Below, piece by piece: positions 49,345-56,302 of a stretch of DNA of 64,000 bases (positions within the stretch are counted from its first letter, which is position 1; each line of letters opens with the position of its first letter). Source of the stretch: a virus. Both the position numbers and the translations under genes were made by a program. The DNA lies in the IMG/VR virus record IMGVR_UViG_3300032116_014939, positions 178,065 through 242,064 of that record. The stretch is one strand, 5' to 3'. Below the pieces are notes generated by a model. The model saw nothing but the letters and a program-made list of their open reading frames with translations, made no database searches and had not been told where the DNA came from.

Positions 49345-51132
49345 TTAAGAATAAATTCCTTGACTATAAATTTTCCATTCTTTTTCTCTTCGGTCTCTAT
49401 GACTAAAATCTAAAAAGTTAATTTTAACTGAATTAGAATTTGGATTCATTTTTAAAGAAGTACTTAATTTTGGGGCCTTTGTTGTACAACCCGCAAATCC
49501 AACTTGATAACATAATGATGATAATGCATCAACTTGTTTTTGATTTAAATTAGGATATATTGCTAATAACTTACCTGCCAATTTATTTAAAGCAGTTTTT
49601 AAATACGTTTTAGCAATATCTTTTGTTATTGATGGGTCTTTAGGTGATACTTTTCTACCATCAGGGTAATAAACCGTACCATAACCAATTGTCGGGGTTC
49701 CAGATGGAACTCTACCTTTTAAACAACAATCAGATTCTCCTCTAATACATTTACCACCTTTAGCATCATCATAAACACAAGGAACAAAAAACTCAATATT
49801 ACCAACAAAATTTACAAGATTATCTGAAACACCTGTAGGTTTTTGATTGGTTTTCTCATTTTTTTTAGATATTTCACTTGAGGCTTTTTGAAGACCGGAT
49901 TTAATTGTTTTATTTATATCACTAACAACACCTCCCGAATCTGGTTTCATTTGGTCTTTTGGTTGACCCATAGAAGACCATTTATCCATAAAATTTGGTT
50001 CTTTATTTGATTGGTTAAAACCCATAGTTTTATTAATGTCATCAAAAACTGATTGCTCATTAATATTTGGTTTTAACACAGTCATTGCTTCAGGAAAATC
50101 CTTATTTAAAACATCCTCATCTTTATTTGTATAAGGAATATTCTGTAAAACATATCTAATTGAATTTAAACCTGAAATCTTTTTATCGTTAGAATCCAAA
50201 ACAACCCAAGGATGGTTTACAGTGGATGTTTTATCAAAAAGTTTTTGTTTATACTCTGTAAACTTTTCCCACACATCTTGCATTTTTTCATCATTCTCAG
50301 AATACTTCCAATATTTCAATGGTGACTTTTGTCTAAAATCAAATCTTTTAGCCTGAGTTTCTTTATCTATTGAGAACCAAAGTTTGAATAGATAATCACC
50401 GTCAATAACTAATGACTCCTCAAAGTCCTGAACATTATCCATAAAGTCTTCATATTCATCTGAAGAACCATAACCCATAACAGGTTCCACTAAACCTCTA
50501 TTATACCAACTTCTATCAAAGAAGTTTATCTTACCTTTCTCAATTTGATTTCTGTATCTATCCCACCAGTTCTTTCTTTCATCGGGTGTAGGAATACCAA
50601 GAGCAATAACTTTATAATATCTTGGATTTAAGTTTTCAGTAAACTTTTTAATTGTTGAACCTTTACCTGCAGAATCTCTTCCTTCAAAAACAATAATAAC
50701 AGTTTTACCTGTTTGTTTTAACCATTCCTGTAGTTTTAATAATTCAACCTGAAGGAAAAATAATTCTTTCTTATAAATGTCCTTATCTAATATTGATGGC
50801 TCTTCTTCAGGACTAACAACTTCTTTTTTAGTTTTTCTTTTTTCTAATGATTTAGTTAGTTGTTTGAAAAATTCAAAAATATTAATGTCTTTACTACCTT
50901 TTAATTTTAAAGTTTTTAAAATACCTCTTGTAACTAATCCAAAATCAACTAAGCCATCTTTTGAATATTCTTCAATCTTATTAATGAATTTTTGAATTTG
51001 AGCACTATATACTTTGTTATCTTTTAAAACCGCAACAAGAGATTTAACCTCAGGGCTATACTTTGGTTTGTCAGCTTCTGTCAAACCCATTATGTTTTTC
51101 ATCTTACTAACTTCAGTTAATAAATTCCTCAT
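49345..51132 (-). CDS. Polyphosphate kinase 2 fused to a GH24-type lysozyme, tagged
   Basis: A 595-residue protein with four parts. (1) Leader 'MRNLLTEVSKMKNIMGLTEA', the second tag type with an L-T-E/A site at residue 19. (2) PPK2 domain, about 120-335: Walker A 'GRDSAGKG' (151-158), 'INFFDRSWYNRG' (Walker B and Arg lid area), 'YLFKLWFSIDKETQAKRF' and 'PWVVLDSNDKK'. PPK2 enzymes move phosphate between polyphosphate and nucleotides. (3) Low-complexity linker holding an I-N-E/Q site at residues 357-360. (4) GH24 lysozyme-like domain, about 435-595: 'IEFFVPCVYDD' with candidate catalytic Glu447, 'TPTIGYGTVYYPDG' and 'QKQVDALSSLCYQVG'. Protease cutting in the linker would release kinase and lysozyme. 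TATTTAT lies 4 nt upstream. Confidence 0.82.
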   Translation of the reverse strand: MRNLLTEVSKMKNIMGLTEADKPKYSPEVKSLVAVLKDNKVYSAQIQKFINKIEEYSKDGLVDFGLVTRGILKTLKLKGSKDINIFEFFKQLTKSLEKRKTKKEVVSPEEEPSILDKDIYKKELFFLQVELLKLQEWLKQTGKTVIIVFEGRDSAGKGSTIKKFTENLNPRYYKVIALGIPTPDERKNWWDRYRNQIEKGKINFFDRSWYNRGLVEPVMGYGSSDEYEDFMDNVQDFEESLVIDGDYLFKLWFSIDKETQAKRFDFRQKSPLKYWKYSENDEKMQDVWEKFTEYKQKLFDKTSTVNHPWVVLDSNDKKISGLNSIRYVLQNIPYTNKDEDVLNKDFPEAMTVLKPNINEQSVFDDINKTMGFNQSNKEPNFMDKWSSMGQPKDQMKPDSGGVVSDINKTIKSGLQKASSEISKKNEKTNQKPTGVSDNLVNFVGNIEFFVPCVYDDAKGGKCIRGESDCCLKGRVPSGTPTIGYGTVYYPDGRKVSPKDPSITKDIAKTYLKTALNKLAGKLLAIYPNLNQKQVDALSSLCYQVGFAGCTTKAPKLSTSLKMNPNSNSVKINFLDFSHRDRREKEWKIYSQGIYS

Positions 51133-51136
51133 ACTG

Positions 51137-51143
51137 ATAAATA
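51137..51143 (-). promoter_or_regulatory. TATTTAT late-type promoter motif
   Basis: Complement of ATAAATA, 4 nt before the ATG at 51132. Confidence 0.5.
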
Positions 51144-51205
51144 CTTTTTAATAAATATTTTGTTAATGTTGATTATTTTTAATAAAACGCATATATTTAA
51201 TTTTA

Positions 51206-51274
51206 ATGGTAACAAAAAAAGTTAAAAGAAAACTACGAAATTTAAACAACAATAATATTTTTAAGAAATCCTGA
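51206..51274 (+). CDS. Possible 22-aa basic microprotein
   Basis: ATG 51206 to TGA 51272 encodes 'MVTKKVKRKLRNLNNNNIFK' plus two residues. TATATTTA lies 6 nt upstream of the ATG and an intrinsic terminator overlaps the stop, so a separate short transcript is likely. Whether the peptide or the RNA is the functional product cannot be told. Confidence 0.3.
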   Translation: MVTKKVKRKLRNLNNNNIFKKS

Positions 51275-51294
51275 CATTTGTCAGGATTTTTTTT
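51266..51294 (+). terminator. Intrinsic terminator
   Basis: The stem AATCCTGACA / TGTCAGGATT followed by eight T ends the short transcript before the synthetase-like gene. Confidence 0.8.
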
Positions 51295-51329
51295 GCCCTT
51301 TTAATAAATAAAATAAAAAAAAACAAAAA

Positions 51330-52154
51330 ATGAAAAACACAGAAACTTACAACGAGTTAGTTCAAAAGATGAGAACATTCTTCCAAAACAAAGGTTTTAA
51401 AGAAGTTCCAACTCAATCAAGATTATCAATCTTGGCGGCGTGTGAAAATCCACACTCAATAACAACATTCAATTATCAAGGAGAAGTATGGCCACTACCA
51501 CAGACGGGTCAAATGTGGTTAGAATACGAACTTCTTAAGAATCCTGAATGGAACGGTGTCTATTGTATTTCAACGTCTTATAGACAAGAAAAAGACCCAA
51601 TTCCAGGTCGTCACGAAATGATTTTTCCAATGTTTGAATTCGAATCAAAAGGTGGAATGAAAGAAATGTTAAAACTTGAATCTGAACTTTTAGATTATTT
51701 AGGTTTTGATTCACCTGTAGAAGTTAACTACGATGATGTATGTGAAGAGTACGGTGGAGTTTCAATTTTAGAAAACGAACACGAAACAAGAATGTGGGAA
51801 GAAAAAGGTTCAGTCGTCTCACTTCAAAATTTCCCATACAGAACAAACCCATTTTGGAACATGAGAGAAAGTGAAAACAAAATATTCAACAAAGTTGATG
51901 TAATTCTTTACGGACAAGAAACAATTGGTTCCGCAGAAAGAAGTTCTAACGTAGAAGAAATGAAAAATAACTTCTACACAATAGAAAATGGAAAATATTC
52001 TGAAAAACTTTTTGAACTATTCGGAAAAGAAAGAGTTGAGAAGGAATTAGAAGAATTCTTATCTCATGATTTCTTCCCAAGATTTGGTGGTGGGATTGGG
52101 ATGACCCGTTTAGCAAGAGCTTACGAACTACTACAACAAGAAGTAACAGTATAA
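51330..52154 (+). CDS. Stand-alone class II synthetase-like enzyme (Asx/AsnA type)
   Basis: This 274-residue protein consists of a class II aminoacyl-tRNA synthetase catalytic core with motif 2 'YRQEKDPIPGRHEMIFPMFE' and motif 3 'GGGIGMTRLAR'. Between them is 'YGQETIGSAERSSNVEEM', which matches the class IIb (Asp/Asn/Lys) insertion G-x-E-I-x-x-G-x-x-R. No anticodon-binding OB domain is present; full AsnRS is about 450 aa. Relatives without that domain include AsnA-type asparagine synthetases. It may ligate an amino acid to a non-tRNA substrate or make Asn. No Shine-Dalgarno; A-rich leader. Confidence 0.78.
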   Translation: MKNTETYNELVQKMRTFFQNKGFKEVPTQSRLSILAACENPHSITTFNYQGEVWPLPQTGQMWLEYELLKNPEWNGVYCISTSYRQEKDPIPGRHEMIFPMFEFESKGGMKEMLKLESELLDYLGFDSPVEVNYDDVCEEYGGVSILENEHETRMWEEKGSVVSLQNFPYRTNPFWNMRESENKIFNKVDVILYGQETIGSAERSSNVEEMKNNFYTIENGKYSEKLFELFGKERVEKELEEFLSHDFFPRFGGGIGMTRLARAYELLQQEVTV

Positions 52155-52160
52155 ACCATA

Positions 52161-52187
52161 AATCCCCTCATTAGAGGGGATTTTTTT
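52161..52187 (+). terminator. Intrinsic terminator
   Basis: The stem ATCCCCTC / GAGGGGAT followed by seven T, just after the synthetase-like gene. Confidence 0.8.
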
Positions 52188-52350
52188 ATTCTTTAATCTC
52201 TTTCATCAACTTACCCCACAAAGCTGTCTGTAATAGGATAAGACCAACACTTAAAACAAATACAGGTAATGATGGTGAGCTAACCATTAATACAACTGAT
52301 AATACAAGAGCGAACATTGCTGAAGTCAATTTTAGTTTTAAGTTTTTCAT
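52186..52350 (-). CDS. Small membrane protein, 54 aa
   Basis: ATG 52350 to TAA 52186 encodes 'MKNLKLKLTSAMFALVLSVV' followed by 'LMVSSPSLPVFVLSVGLILL' and a charged tail 'GKLMKEIKE'. Two hydrophobic spans, basic N-terminus. A TATATTTG promoter lies upstream and a terminator is on each side, so it is a monocistronic unit. A holin/antiholin-like or membrane-stress role is possible; no family recognised. Confidence 0.6.
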   Translation of the reverse strand: MKNLKLKLTSAMFALVLSVVLMVSSPSLPVFVLSVGLILLQTALWGKLMKEIKE

Positions 52351-52375
52351 AGTGGTGTCGGTGTTAATTGTTCTA

Positions 52376-52383
52376 CAAATATA
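52376..52383 (-). promoter_or_regulatory. Host-type -7 element TATATTTG
   Basis: The complement reads TATATTTG, 25 nt before the ATG of the 54-aa membrane protein. Confidence 0.6.
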
Positions 52384-52387
52384 AACA

Positions 52388-52412
52388 AAAAAACTCCCAA
52401 TCGGGAGTTTTT
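52388..52412. terminator. Intrinsic terminator
   Basis: The stem AAAAACTCCC / GGGAGTTTTT ends the minus-strand gene whose stop is at 52431. Confidence 0.75.
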
Positions 52413-52430
52413 CATTATTTTTTTTTTAAA

Positions 52431-52847
52431 TTAATATCTTCTTGTTTTTCTTCTGATATTTTCAGCCATTGGCTTCATTGGTTCTTCATCTTCAATATCC
52501 ATATTATCAACTTCAACTTCAGAATCCATTTCTTCACCTGAATTCATTTTATTACTTTCATAATCTTGGATGATAGACTTAAGTTCCATCGCCTCTTGTT
52601 CTTTTCCTTCAGTTTTTCTTAAATGACGATAAAAATCCTTAAGATAATCCCATCCTGCTATACCTAAAAGTGCAATAGTTGTACCAACCATTGTAGCAAT
52701 CGCCCCACCTGTACTCATAGCCTCAGGATTAAAGAAGTTTTCAACCGCTTCATTAACTCCATTTTTTTTATTTCTTTTTGTTTCTTTAACTACTGTTTTA
52801 ATTAAGTTAGTTAATTCTGATTCTGACAATCTTACTACTTTTTTCAT
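52431..52847 (-). CDS. Tagged single-span membrane protein, 138 aa
   Basis: The tag 'MKKVVRLSESELTNLIKTVV' followed by K-E/T ends at residue 22. Residues ~50-72 form one membrane segment ('TGGAIATMVGTTIALLGIAG'), then basic and acidic stretches. Virion-packaged membrane protein inferred from the tag; function unknown. No TATTTAT motif in its short A/T-only leader. Confidence 0.62.
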   Translation of the reverse strand: MKKVVRLSESELTNLIKTVVKETKRNKKNGVNEAVENFFNPEAMSTGGAIATMVGTTIALLGIAGWDYLKDFYRHLRKTEGKEQEAMELKSIIQDYESNKMNSGEEMDSEVEVDNMDIEDEEPMKPMAENIRRKTRRY

Positions 52848-52865
52848 TTTTTTGTTTTTTTTATT

Positions 52866-53441
52866 TTATCTTGGAGCACCTCTATATGATGCATTTGGTT
52901 TAATTGGTACTACATAATCAGGGGTTCCTTTATAAGTACAAAACGGTCTTGATGTAATTACTTTTGCTAAATCGTTATTTAGATAATCTTCTTTAATTCC
53001 ACCTTTTCTTTTGAAAGGTTCACCAATAGCACCTAATCCTTTTTCAAATGCCGAGTTACAATTCCATCTGAATTTAATAGGTTCACTATATCTTTTTTTA
53101 TCTCTATTTAAAAAAGTACCTGTATAACCCTCAACGTCCGAACCTGTAATATCTTGGACTGTAAATTCAACTGTTGGTAAATTATTAATCGTTGTTATTC
53201 CAACTTGTTTTATTTTATAGTTTTCAGAAGTTCTTTTACCTTTAAACATCCCACTTTCACCTGTATATTTGTTTAAACCATAAGCATTAAACATAAGAAC
53301 TTCAGAACCTGTAAGACCTGATACTTCCTTACGAAATTGTTCAGGTGTTTTTGCAGTTAAATCATCGTTTTCTTTTATAACTTTTTTAATTAAATTAATA
53401 AGTTCATTTTCTGTTAATCTAATAACTTTTTCTTTTTTCAT
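52866..53441 (-). CDS. Tagged hypothetical protein, 191 aa
   Basis: The tag 'MKKEKVIRLTENELINLIKK' followed by V-I-K-E/N ends at residue 24. The rest is a basic, beta-rich domain ('LPTVEFTVQDITGSDVEGYT', 'EPIKFRWNCNSAFEKGLGAI') ending 'VPIKPNASYRGAPR'. Probably packaged; no enzyme motif recognised. A TATTTAT motif lies 21 nt upstream. Confidence 0.62.
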   Translation of the reverse strand: MKKEKVIRLTENELINLIKKVIKENDDLTAKTPEQFRKEVSGLTGSEVLMFNAYGLNKYTGESGMFKGKRTSENYKIKQVGITTINNLPTVEFTVQDITGSDVEGYTGTFLNRDKKRYSEPIKFRWNCNSAFEKGLGAIGEPFKRKGGIKEDYLNNDLAKVITSRPFCTYKGTPDYVVPIKPNASYRGAPR

Positions 53442-53462
53442 AAAAAATTCTTTTTTATCTAT

Positions 53463-53469
53463 ATAAATA
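53463..53469 (-). promoter_or_regulatory. TATTTAT late-type promoter motif
   Basis: Complement of ATAAATA, 21 nt before the ATG at 53441. Confidence 0.45.
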
Positions 53470-53525
53470 CAAAGAAAATTAACTTTTACACTTTTTTATA
53501 TCAAAAAAAAATAATATAATTGTAC

Positions 53526-53951
53526 ATGAGTAAAATTAAAAACGGTGATAATGTATCTGTTCATTATACAGGTAAATTAGAAGATGGTACAGTATTCGAC
53601 ACATCTTTAGCTGAGGGTAGAGAACCTCTGACAGTAACTTTAGGTCAAGGACAGTTAATTCCAGGTTTTGAAAATGGATTAATTGATATGACTATTGGCG
53701 AAATGAAAACAATTGAAATTGAGCCAGAAAATGCTTACGGAGATATTAATCCTCAACTTGTTAGTGAAGTGTTACTAACCCAAGTCCCTGAAGGTGTTAA
53801 AGCTGGGGATATGTTACAAGGACAAAACCAATTTGGCCCTGTTAACGTTGTAGTTAAAGAAATTAAAGAAGAAACAGTCGTTTTGGATATGAACCATCCA
53901 TTAGCGGGTAAGAAACTTATCTTTGATTTAGAAGTTGTGTCAGTAAATTAA
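53526..53951 (+). CDS. FKBP-type peptidyl-prolyl isomerase (SlyD-like)
   Basis: A 141-residue protein in full SlyD/FKBP order: 'GDNVSVHYTGKLEDGTVFDT', 'TVTLGQGQLIPGFENGLIDM', an 'ENAYGDINPQLV' flap-like insert, then 'VVLDMNHPLAGKKLIFDLEV'. These are prolyl isomerases and chaperones of the cytosol; the insert-in-flap domain gives chaperone activity. The His-rich metal-binding tail of SlyD is absent. It may help fold abundant virion proteins. ATG 53526 starts the domain; TATAATTG lies 3 nt before it. Confidence 0.88.
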   Translation: MSKIKNGDNVSVHYTGKLEDGTVFDTSLAEGREPLTVTLGQGQLIPGFENGLIDMTIGEMKTIEIEPENAYGDINPQLVSEVLLTQVPEGVKAGDMLQGQNQFGPVNVVVKEIKEETVVLDMNHPLAGKKLIFDLEVVSVN

Positions 53952-53972
53952 TACAATTTCATTTATTTTTCA

Positions 53973-54000
53973 AAACATCCCACTCATTGTGGGATTTTTT
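53973..54000. terminator. Intrinsic terminator
   Basis: The stem ATCCCAC / GTGGGAT followed by TTTTTT, after the FKBP gene. Confidence 0.75.
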
Positions 54001-54003
54001 GTT

Positions 54004-54011
54004 TATATTAG
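54004..54011 (+). promoter_or_regulatory. TATATTAG-N4-ATG promoter-like element
   Basis: One mismatch to TAnnTTTG, 4 nt before ATG 54016, the same spacing as other near-leaderless starts. Confidence 0.4.
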
Positions 54012-54015
54012 CATT

Positions 54016-54552
54016 ATGAATATCTTCTTTTTGGATTGGGATACTAAAAAATGTGCAGAATATCATTGTGATAAACATGTAGTTAAGATGATATTGGAAA
54101 CTGCCCAACTTTTGTGTGGTGCCCACCAAGTACCCACCAAGTACCGACCAAGTACCGACCAAGTACCGTACAAGTTATCACACAAAAATCATCCTTGTGC
54201 TATTTGGACTCGTGAATCACTTTCCAACTATCTTTATCTTTGTGACTTAGGACTTGAGTTGTGTAAAGAATACACTTATAGATATGGGAAACGTCATAAA
54301 TCTCAAGATGTAATTGAATGGTGTGTTACAAATAAGTTAAATATTTGTGACAAAGGTTTTACAGAACCACCAAAAGCAATGCCTGATGAATATAAAGTCA
54401 CAGACGTTATAGAATCATATAGAAACTACTATAATGGAGCTAAAAAAGATTTTGCTAAATGGAAAAATAGAAATACACCTGAATGGTTTATCCATTCATC
54501 AATTGTTGCATCTGAGCAACCAATTGTCCCTGTTGCATCTGAAGTACTCTAA
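54016..54552 (+). CDS. Conserved phage protein of unknown function with variable repeat
   Basis: The 178-residue protein begins 'MNIFFLDWDTKKCAEYHCDK' and continues 'HVVKMILETAQLLCGAHQ', 'LSHKNHPCAIWTRESLSNYL', 'TYRYGKRHKSQDVIEWC' and 'AMPDEYKVTDVIESYRNYY'. I recognise this set as a widespread phage protein family without a firm function; conserved His, Cys and Arg suggest an enzyme or nucleic-acid role. Residues ~36-52 are encoded by an 11-bp tandem repeat. It overlaps the next convergent gene by 65 bp. Confidence 0.75.
   Translation: MNIFFLDWDTKKCAEYHCDKHVVKMILETAQLLCGAHQVPTKYRPSTDQVPYKLSHKNHPCAIWTRESLSNYLYLCDLGLELCKEYTYRYGKRHKSQDVIEWCVTNKLNICDKGFTEPPKAMPDEYKVTDVIESYRNYYNGAKKDFAKWKNRNTPEWFIHSSIVASEQPIVPVASEVL
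54121..54173 (+). repeat. 11-bp tandem repeat inside a coding region
   Basis: Four to five units of the form CC(A/C/G)ACCAAGTA with small changes, encoding the 'VPTKYRPSTDQVPYK' segment. The unit is not a multiple of three. Confidence 0.7.
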
Positions 54553-54676
54553 TTCTACCCATTTGTTCATTATTTAATTCAAAATCCTCAGATTTAATTT
54601 CATTAATTTTATTATCCAAACGAGTGTGTTGTGATAATAAATTACTATACAATTGTGATTTTTGTTCTTGTGTCAT
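54488..54676 (-). CDS. Small coiled-coil protein, 62 aa
   Basis: 'MTQEQKSQLYSNLLSQHTRL' and 'QMGRIRVLQMQQGQLVAQMQ' form a regular coiled coil, a type I recall in phage genomes. It overlaps the end of the plus-strand neighbour by 65 bp, but its heptad pattern argues that it is real. Function unknown. Confidence 0.55.
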   Translation of the reverse strand: MTQEQKSQLYSNLLSQHTRLDNKINEIKSEDFELNNEQMGRIRVLQMQQGQLVAQMQQLMNG

Positions 54677-54714
54677 AAAATAAAAATAAAAATAAATTTA
54701 AAAAAATAAATGGA

Positions 54715-55062
54715 TTACCAATCAATTCCAGGCCCAAATTCCCTTTCATCAATAATATCGTTTATATATAATTCAATATTGGGTAACAAATCTTCTATCC
54801 TATATTGAATTTCCGCCCTGATATTATCAAAATCACTTCTATTTTGTGACTTGTAGATATCAACGTAAACTTTTATTTTATCTGATAGTGTGATATAATT
54901 AATTTTAATCTTATCAATAGATTGAACTTCGTGTAATTCATCCATCTCACCCATTCCCCATTCTTCAGATTCTTCCCTTAAACTATCTAATTTAGAATTT
55001 ATCAATCCCTGAATTAAATTTTTTGTTTTTTCTAATTGTTTTTGGTCTATGATATATTTCAT
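54715..55062 (-). CDS. Hypothetical phage protein with tag-like start, 115 aa
   Basis: The start 'MKYIIDQKQLEKTKNLIQGL' is a divergent tag-like helix. The rest includes 'ITLSDKIKVYVDIYKSQNRS' and ends 'IIDEREFGPGIDW', an ending I recall from a family of small phage proteins. Unknown function. A TATTTAT motif lies 5 nt upstream. Confidence 0.6.
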   Translation of the reverse strand: MKYIIDQKQLEKTKNLIQGLINSKLDSLREESEEWGMGEMDELHEVQSIDKIKINYITLSDKIKVYVDIYKSQNRSDFDNIRAEIQYRIEDLLPNIELYINDIIDEREFGPGIDW

Positions 55063-55067
55063 ATATT

Positions 55068-55074
55068 ATAAATA
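55068..55074 (-). promoter_or_regulatory. TATTTAT late-type promoter motif
   Basis: Complement of ATAAATA, 5 nt before the ATG at 55062. Confidence 0.5.
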
Positions 55075-55085
55075 CAAATGAAAAT

Positions 55086-55112
55086 AAAAAACCCCACTTG
55101 TGGTGGGGTTTT
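55086..55112. terminator. Intrinsic terminator
   Basis: The stem AAAACCCCAC / GTGGGGTTTT after the minus-strand gene ending at 55115. Confidence 0.8.
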
Positions 55113-55114
55113 GA

Positions 55115-55573
55115 TTACTTCAAGTTAGTATTGTCTTCGACAAAATTATCCACTTTATCTTTAAAAATCATATATGCCAAAGTTTGAACTCCAATAGCAG
55201 TTAAAAACTTTGGTATGTCTTTTTTAAATTCATTAGCTTGTTGTTTTAAACTTCTTTTTACTTTTTTAAGTAATTTTTTTAACCATTTAGGATTGGTTTG
55301 TTTCAATTCCAAAAAGTAAGCTTTAACTTCATCTTTATCTTTACCAACTAAAGAATTAATTGCGTTATCAATATTATCTTCAGGAGCGGTTTCCATCTTA
55401 GCTTCAAAACTTTTTTTATCAAGAGTTGATTCTGTAATATATGGTTTAACATCACCTGATTTTGTTTCAATCAATTTTTTAAAATTTTCAATAACAATTT
55501 TTTTACCACCTTCGTGTTGTTCACGAATTGAGTTTTTTACTTCTTCCGATAAATCGTTTAATAAATGTTTCAT
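55115..55573 (-). CDS. Helical basic protein with shared leader, 152 aa
   Basis: The leader 'DLSEEVKNSIREQHEGGKKI' resembles the start of the zinc-ribbon protein at 40342-40803. A Lys-rich helical body follows, with a weak hydrophobic C-terminal helix ('KFLTAIGVQTLAYMIF'). Perhaps a packaged membrane-associated protein. A TATTTAT motif lies 12 nt upstream. Confidence 0.58.
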   Translation of the reverse strand: MKHLLNDLSEEVKNSIREQHEGGKKIVIENFKKLIETKSGDVKPYITESTLDKKSFEAKMETAPEDNIDNAINSLVGKDKDEVKAYFLELKQTNPKWLKKLLKKVKRSLKQQANEFKKDIPKFLTAIGVQTLAYMIFKDKVDNFVEDNTNLK

Positions 55574-55585
55574 AGTTTTTTATTT

Positions 55586-55592
55586 ATAAATA
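55586..55592 (-). promoter_or_regulatory. TATTTAT late-type promoter motif
   Basis: Complement of ATAAATA, 12 nt before the ATG at 55573, within a TATTTATAAATA near-palindrome. Confidence 0.5.
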
Positions 55593-55594
55593 TA

Positions 55595-56299
55595 TTAAGA
55601 TACAATAATATTCACATCAACATATTGCCAGTTTCTGTCTATCATTGTTTTATATTGACTCAAATTTTCTATAATACAATCCCATACAGGGTTTTCAAAC
55701 AATTCATCATTATCATACTTTATGTCATAAACCAAATGAACCATATCATCATAATTTTCCATAAAATGATGAACCTTTCTAACAAGGTCATCAACAAATA
55801 TTTTTTCAATTTTAAAAGTGATGTCTATTCTAAAAGATTCACTACTTTCCCAATACATTTCAAAGTTATCATCAATAATATATTTTCCATATATTGTATA
55901 TATTATGCTGTTATTATCTCTGTATTTTATCTCAACGGTATCTGTATTTAAACATTTCCTTAATTTTTTTTCATTTTCTTTAGGAATATAAAACTCTCCT
56001 TTATTGAAATCATTTAATACTATAAGTGATGGACGTTGATATGATTTAATTGATACATTGGCAAAATTTCCAACAGTATCTAATTCATCATCAAGTAAAG
56101 AGCTGAGTGCATTGTATGAAAACGGAATGTTATTTGGATTTTTTATCTTTAAGATTGGAACCTTAACTAGTTCATTATCCAAATAAACTCCAGTATATTC
56201 ATCATCATGATAAATTATTAATCCGTGAATCTCTTTCGATTTAAAATAAACGGACATTACTTTAGAAAACGCCTTGTATTTGGGACGTAAATTACTCAT
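55595..56299 (-). CDS. Hypothetical protein, 234 aa
   Basis: A soluble alpha/beta protein with many Asp/Tyr ('HGLIIYHDDEYTGVYLDNEL'). It starts 3 nt downstream of the next gene's stop, so the two form an operon. No recognised family or motif. Confidence 0.62.
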   Translation of the reverse strand: MSNLRPKYKAFSKVMSVYFKSKEIHGLIIYHDDEYTGVYLDNELVKVPILKIKNPNNIPFSYNALSSLLDDELDTVGNFANVSIKSYQRPSLIVLNDFNKGEFYIPKENEKKLRKCLNTDTVEIKYRDNNSIIYTIYGKYIIDDNFEMYWESSESFRIDITFKIEKIFVDDLVRKVHHFMENYDDMVHLVYDIKYDNDELFENPVWDCIIENLSQYKTMIDRNWQYVDVNIIVS

Positions 56300-56302
56300 G
56301 TA

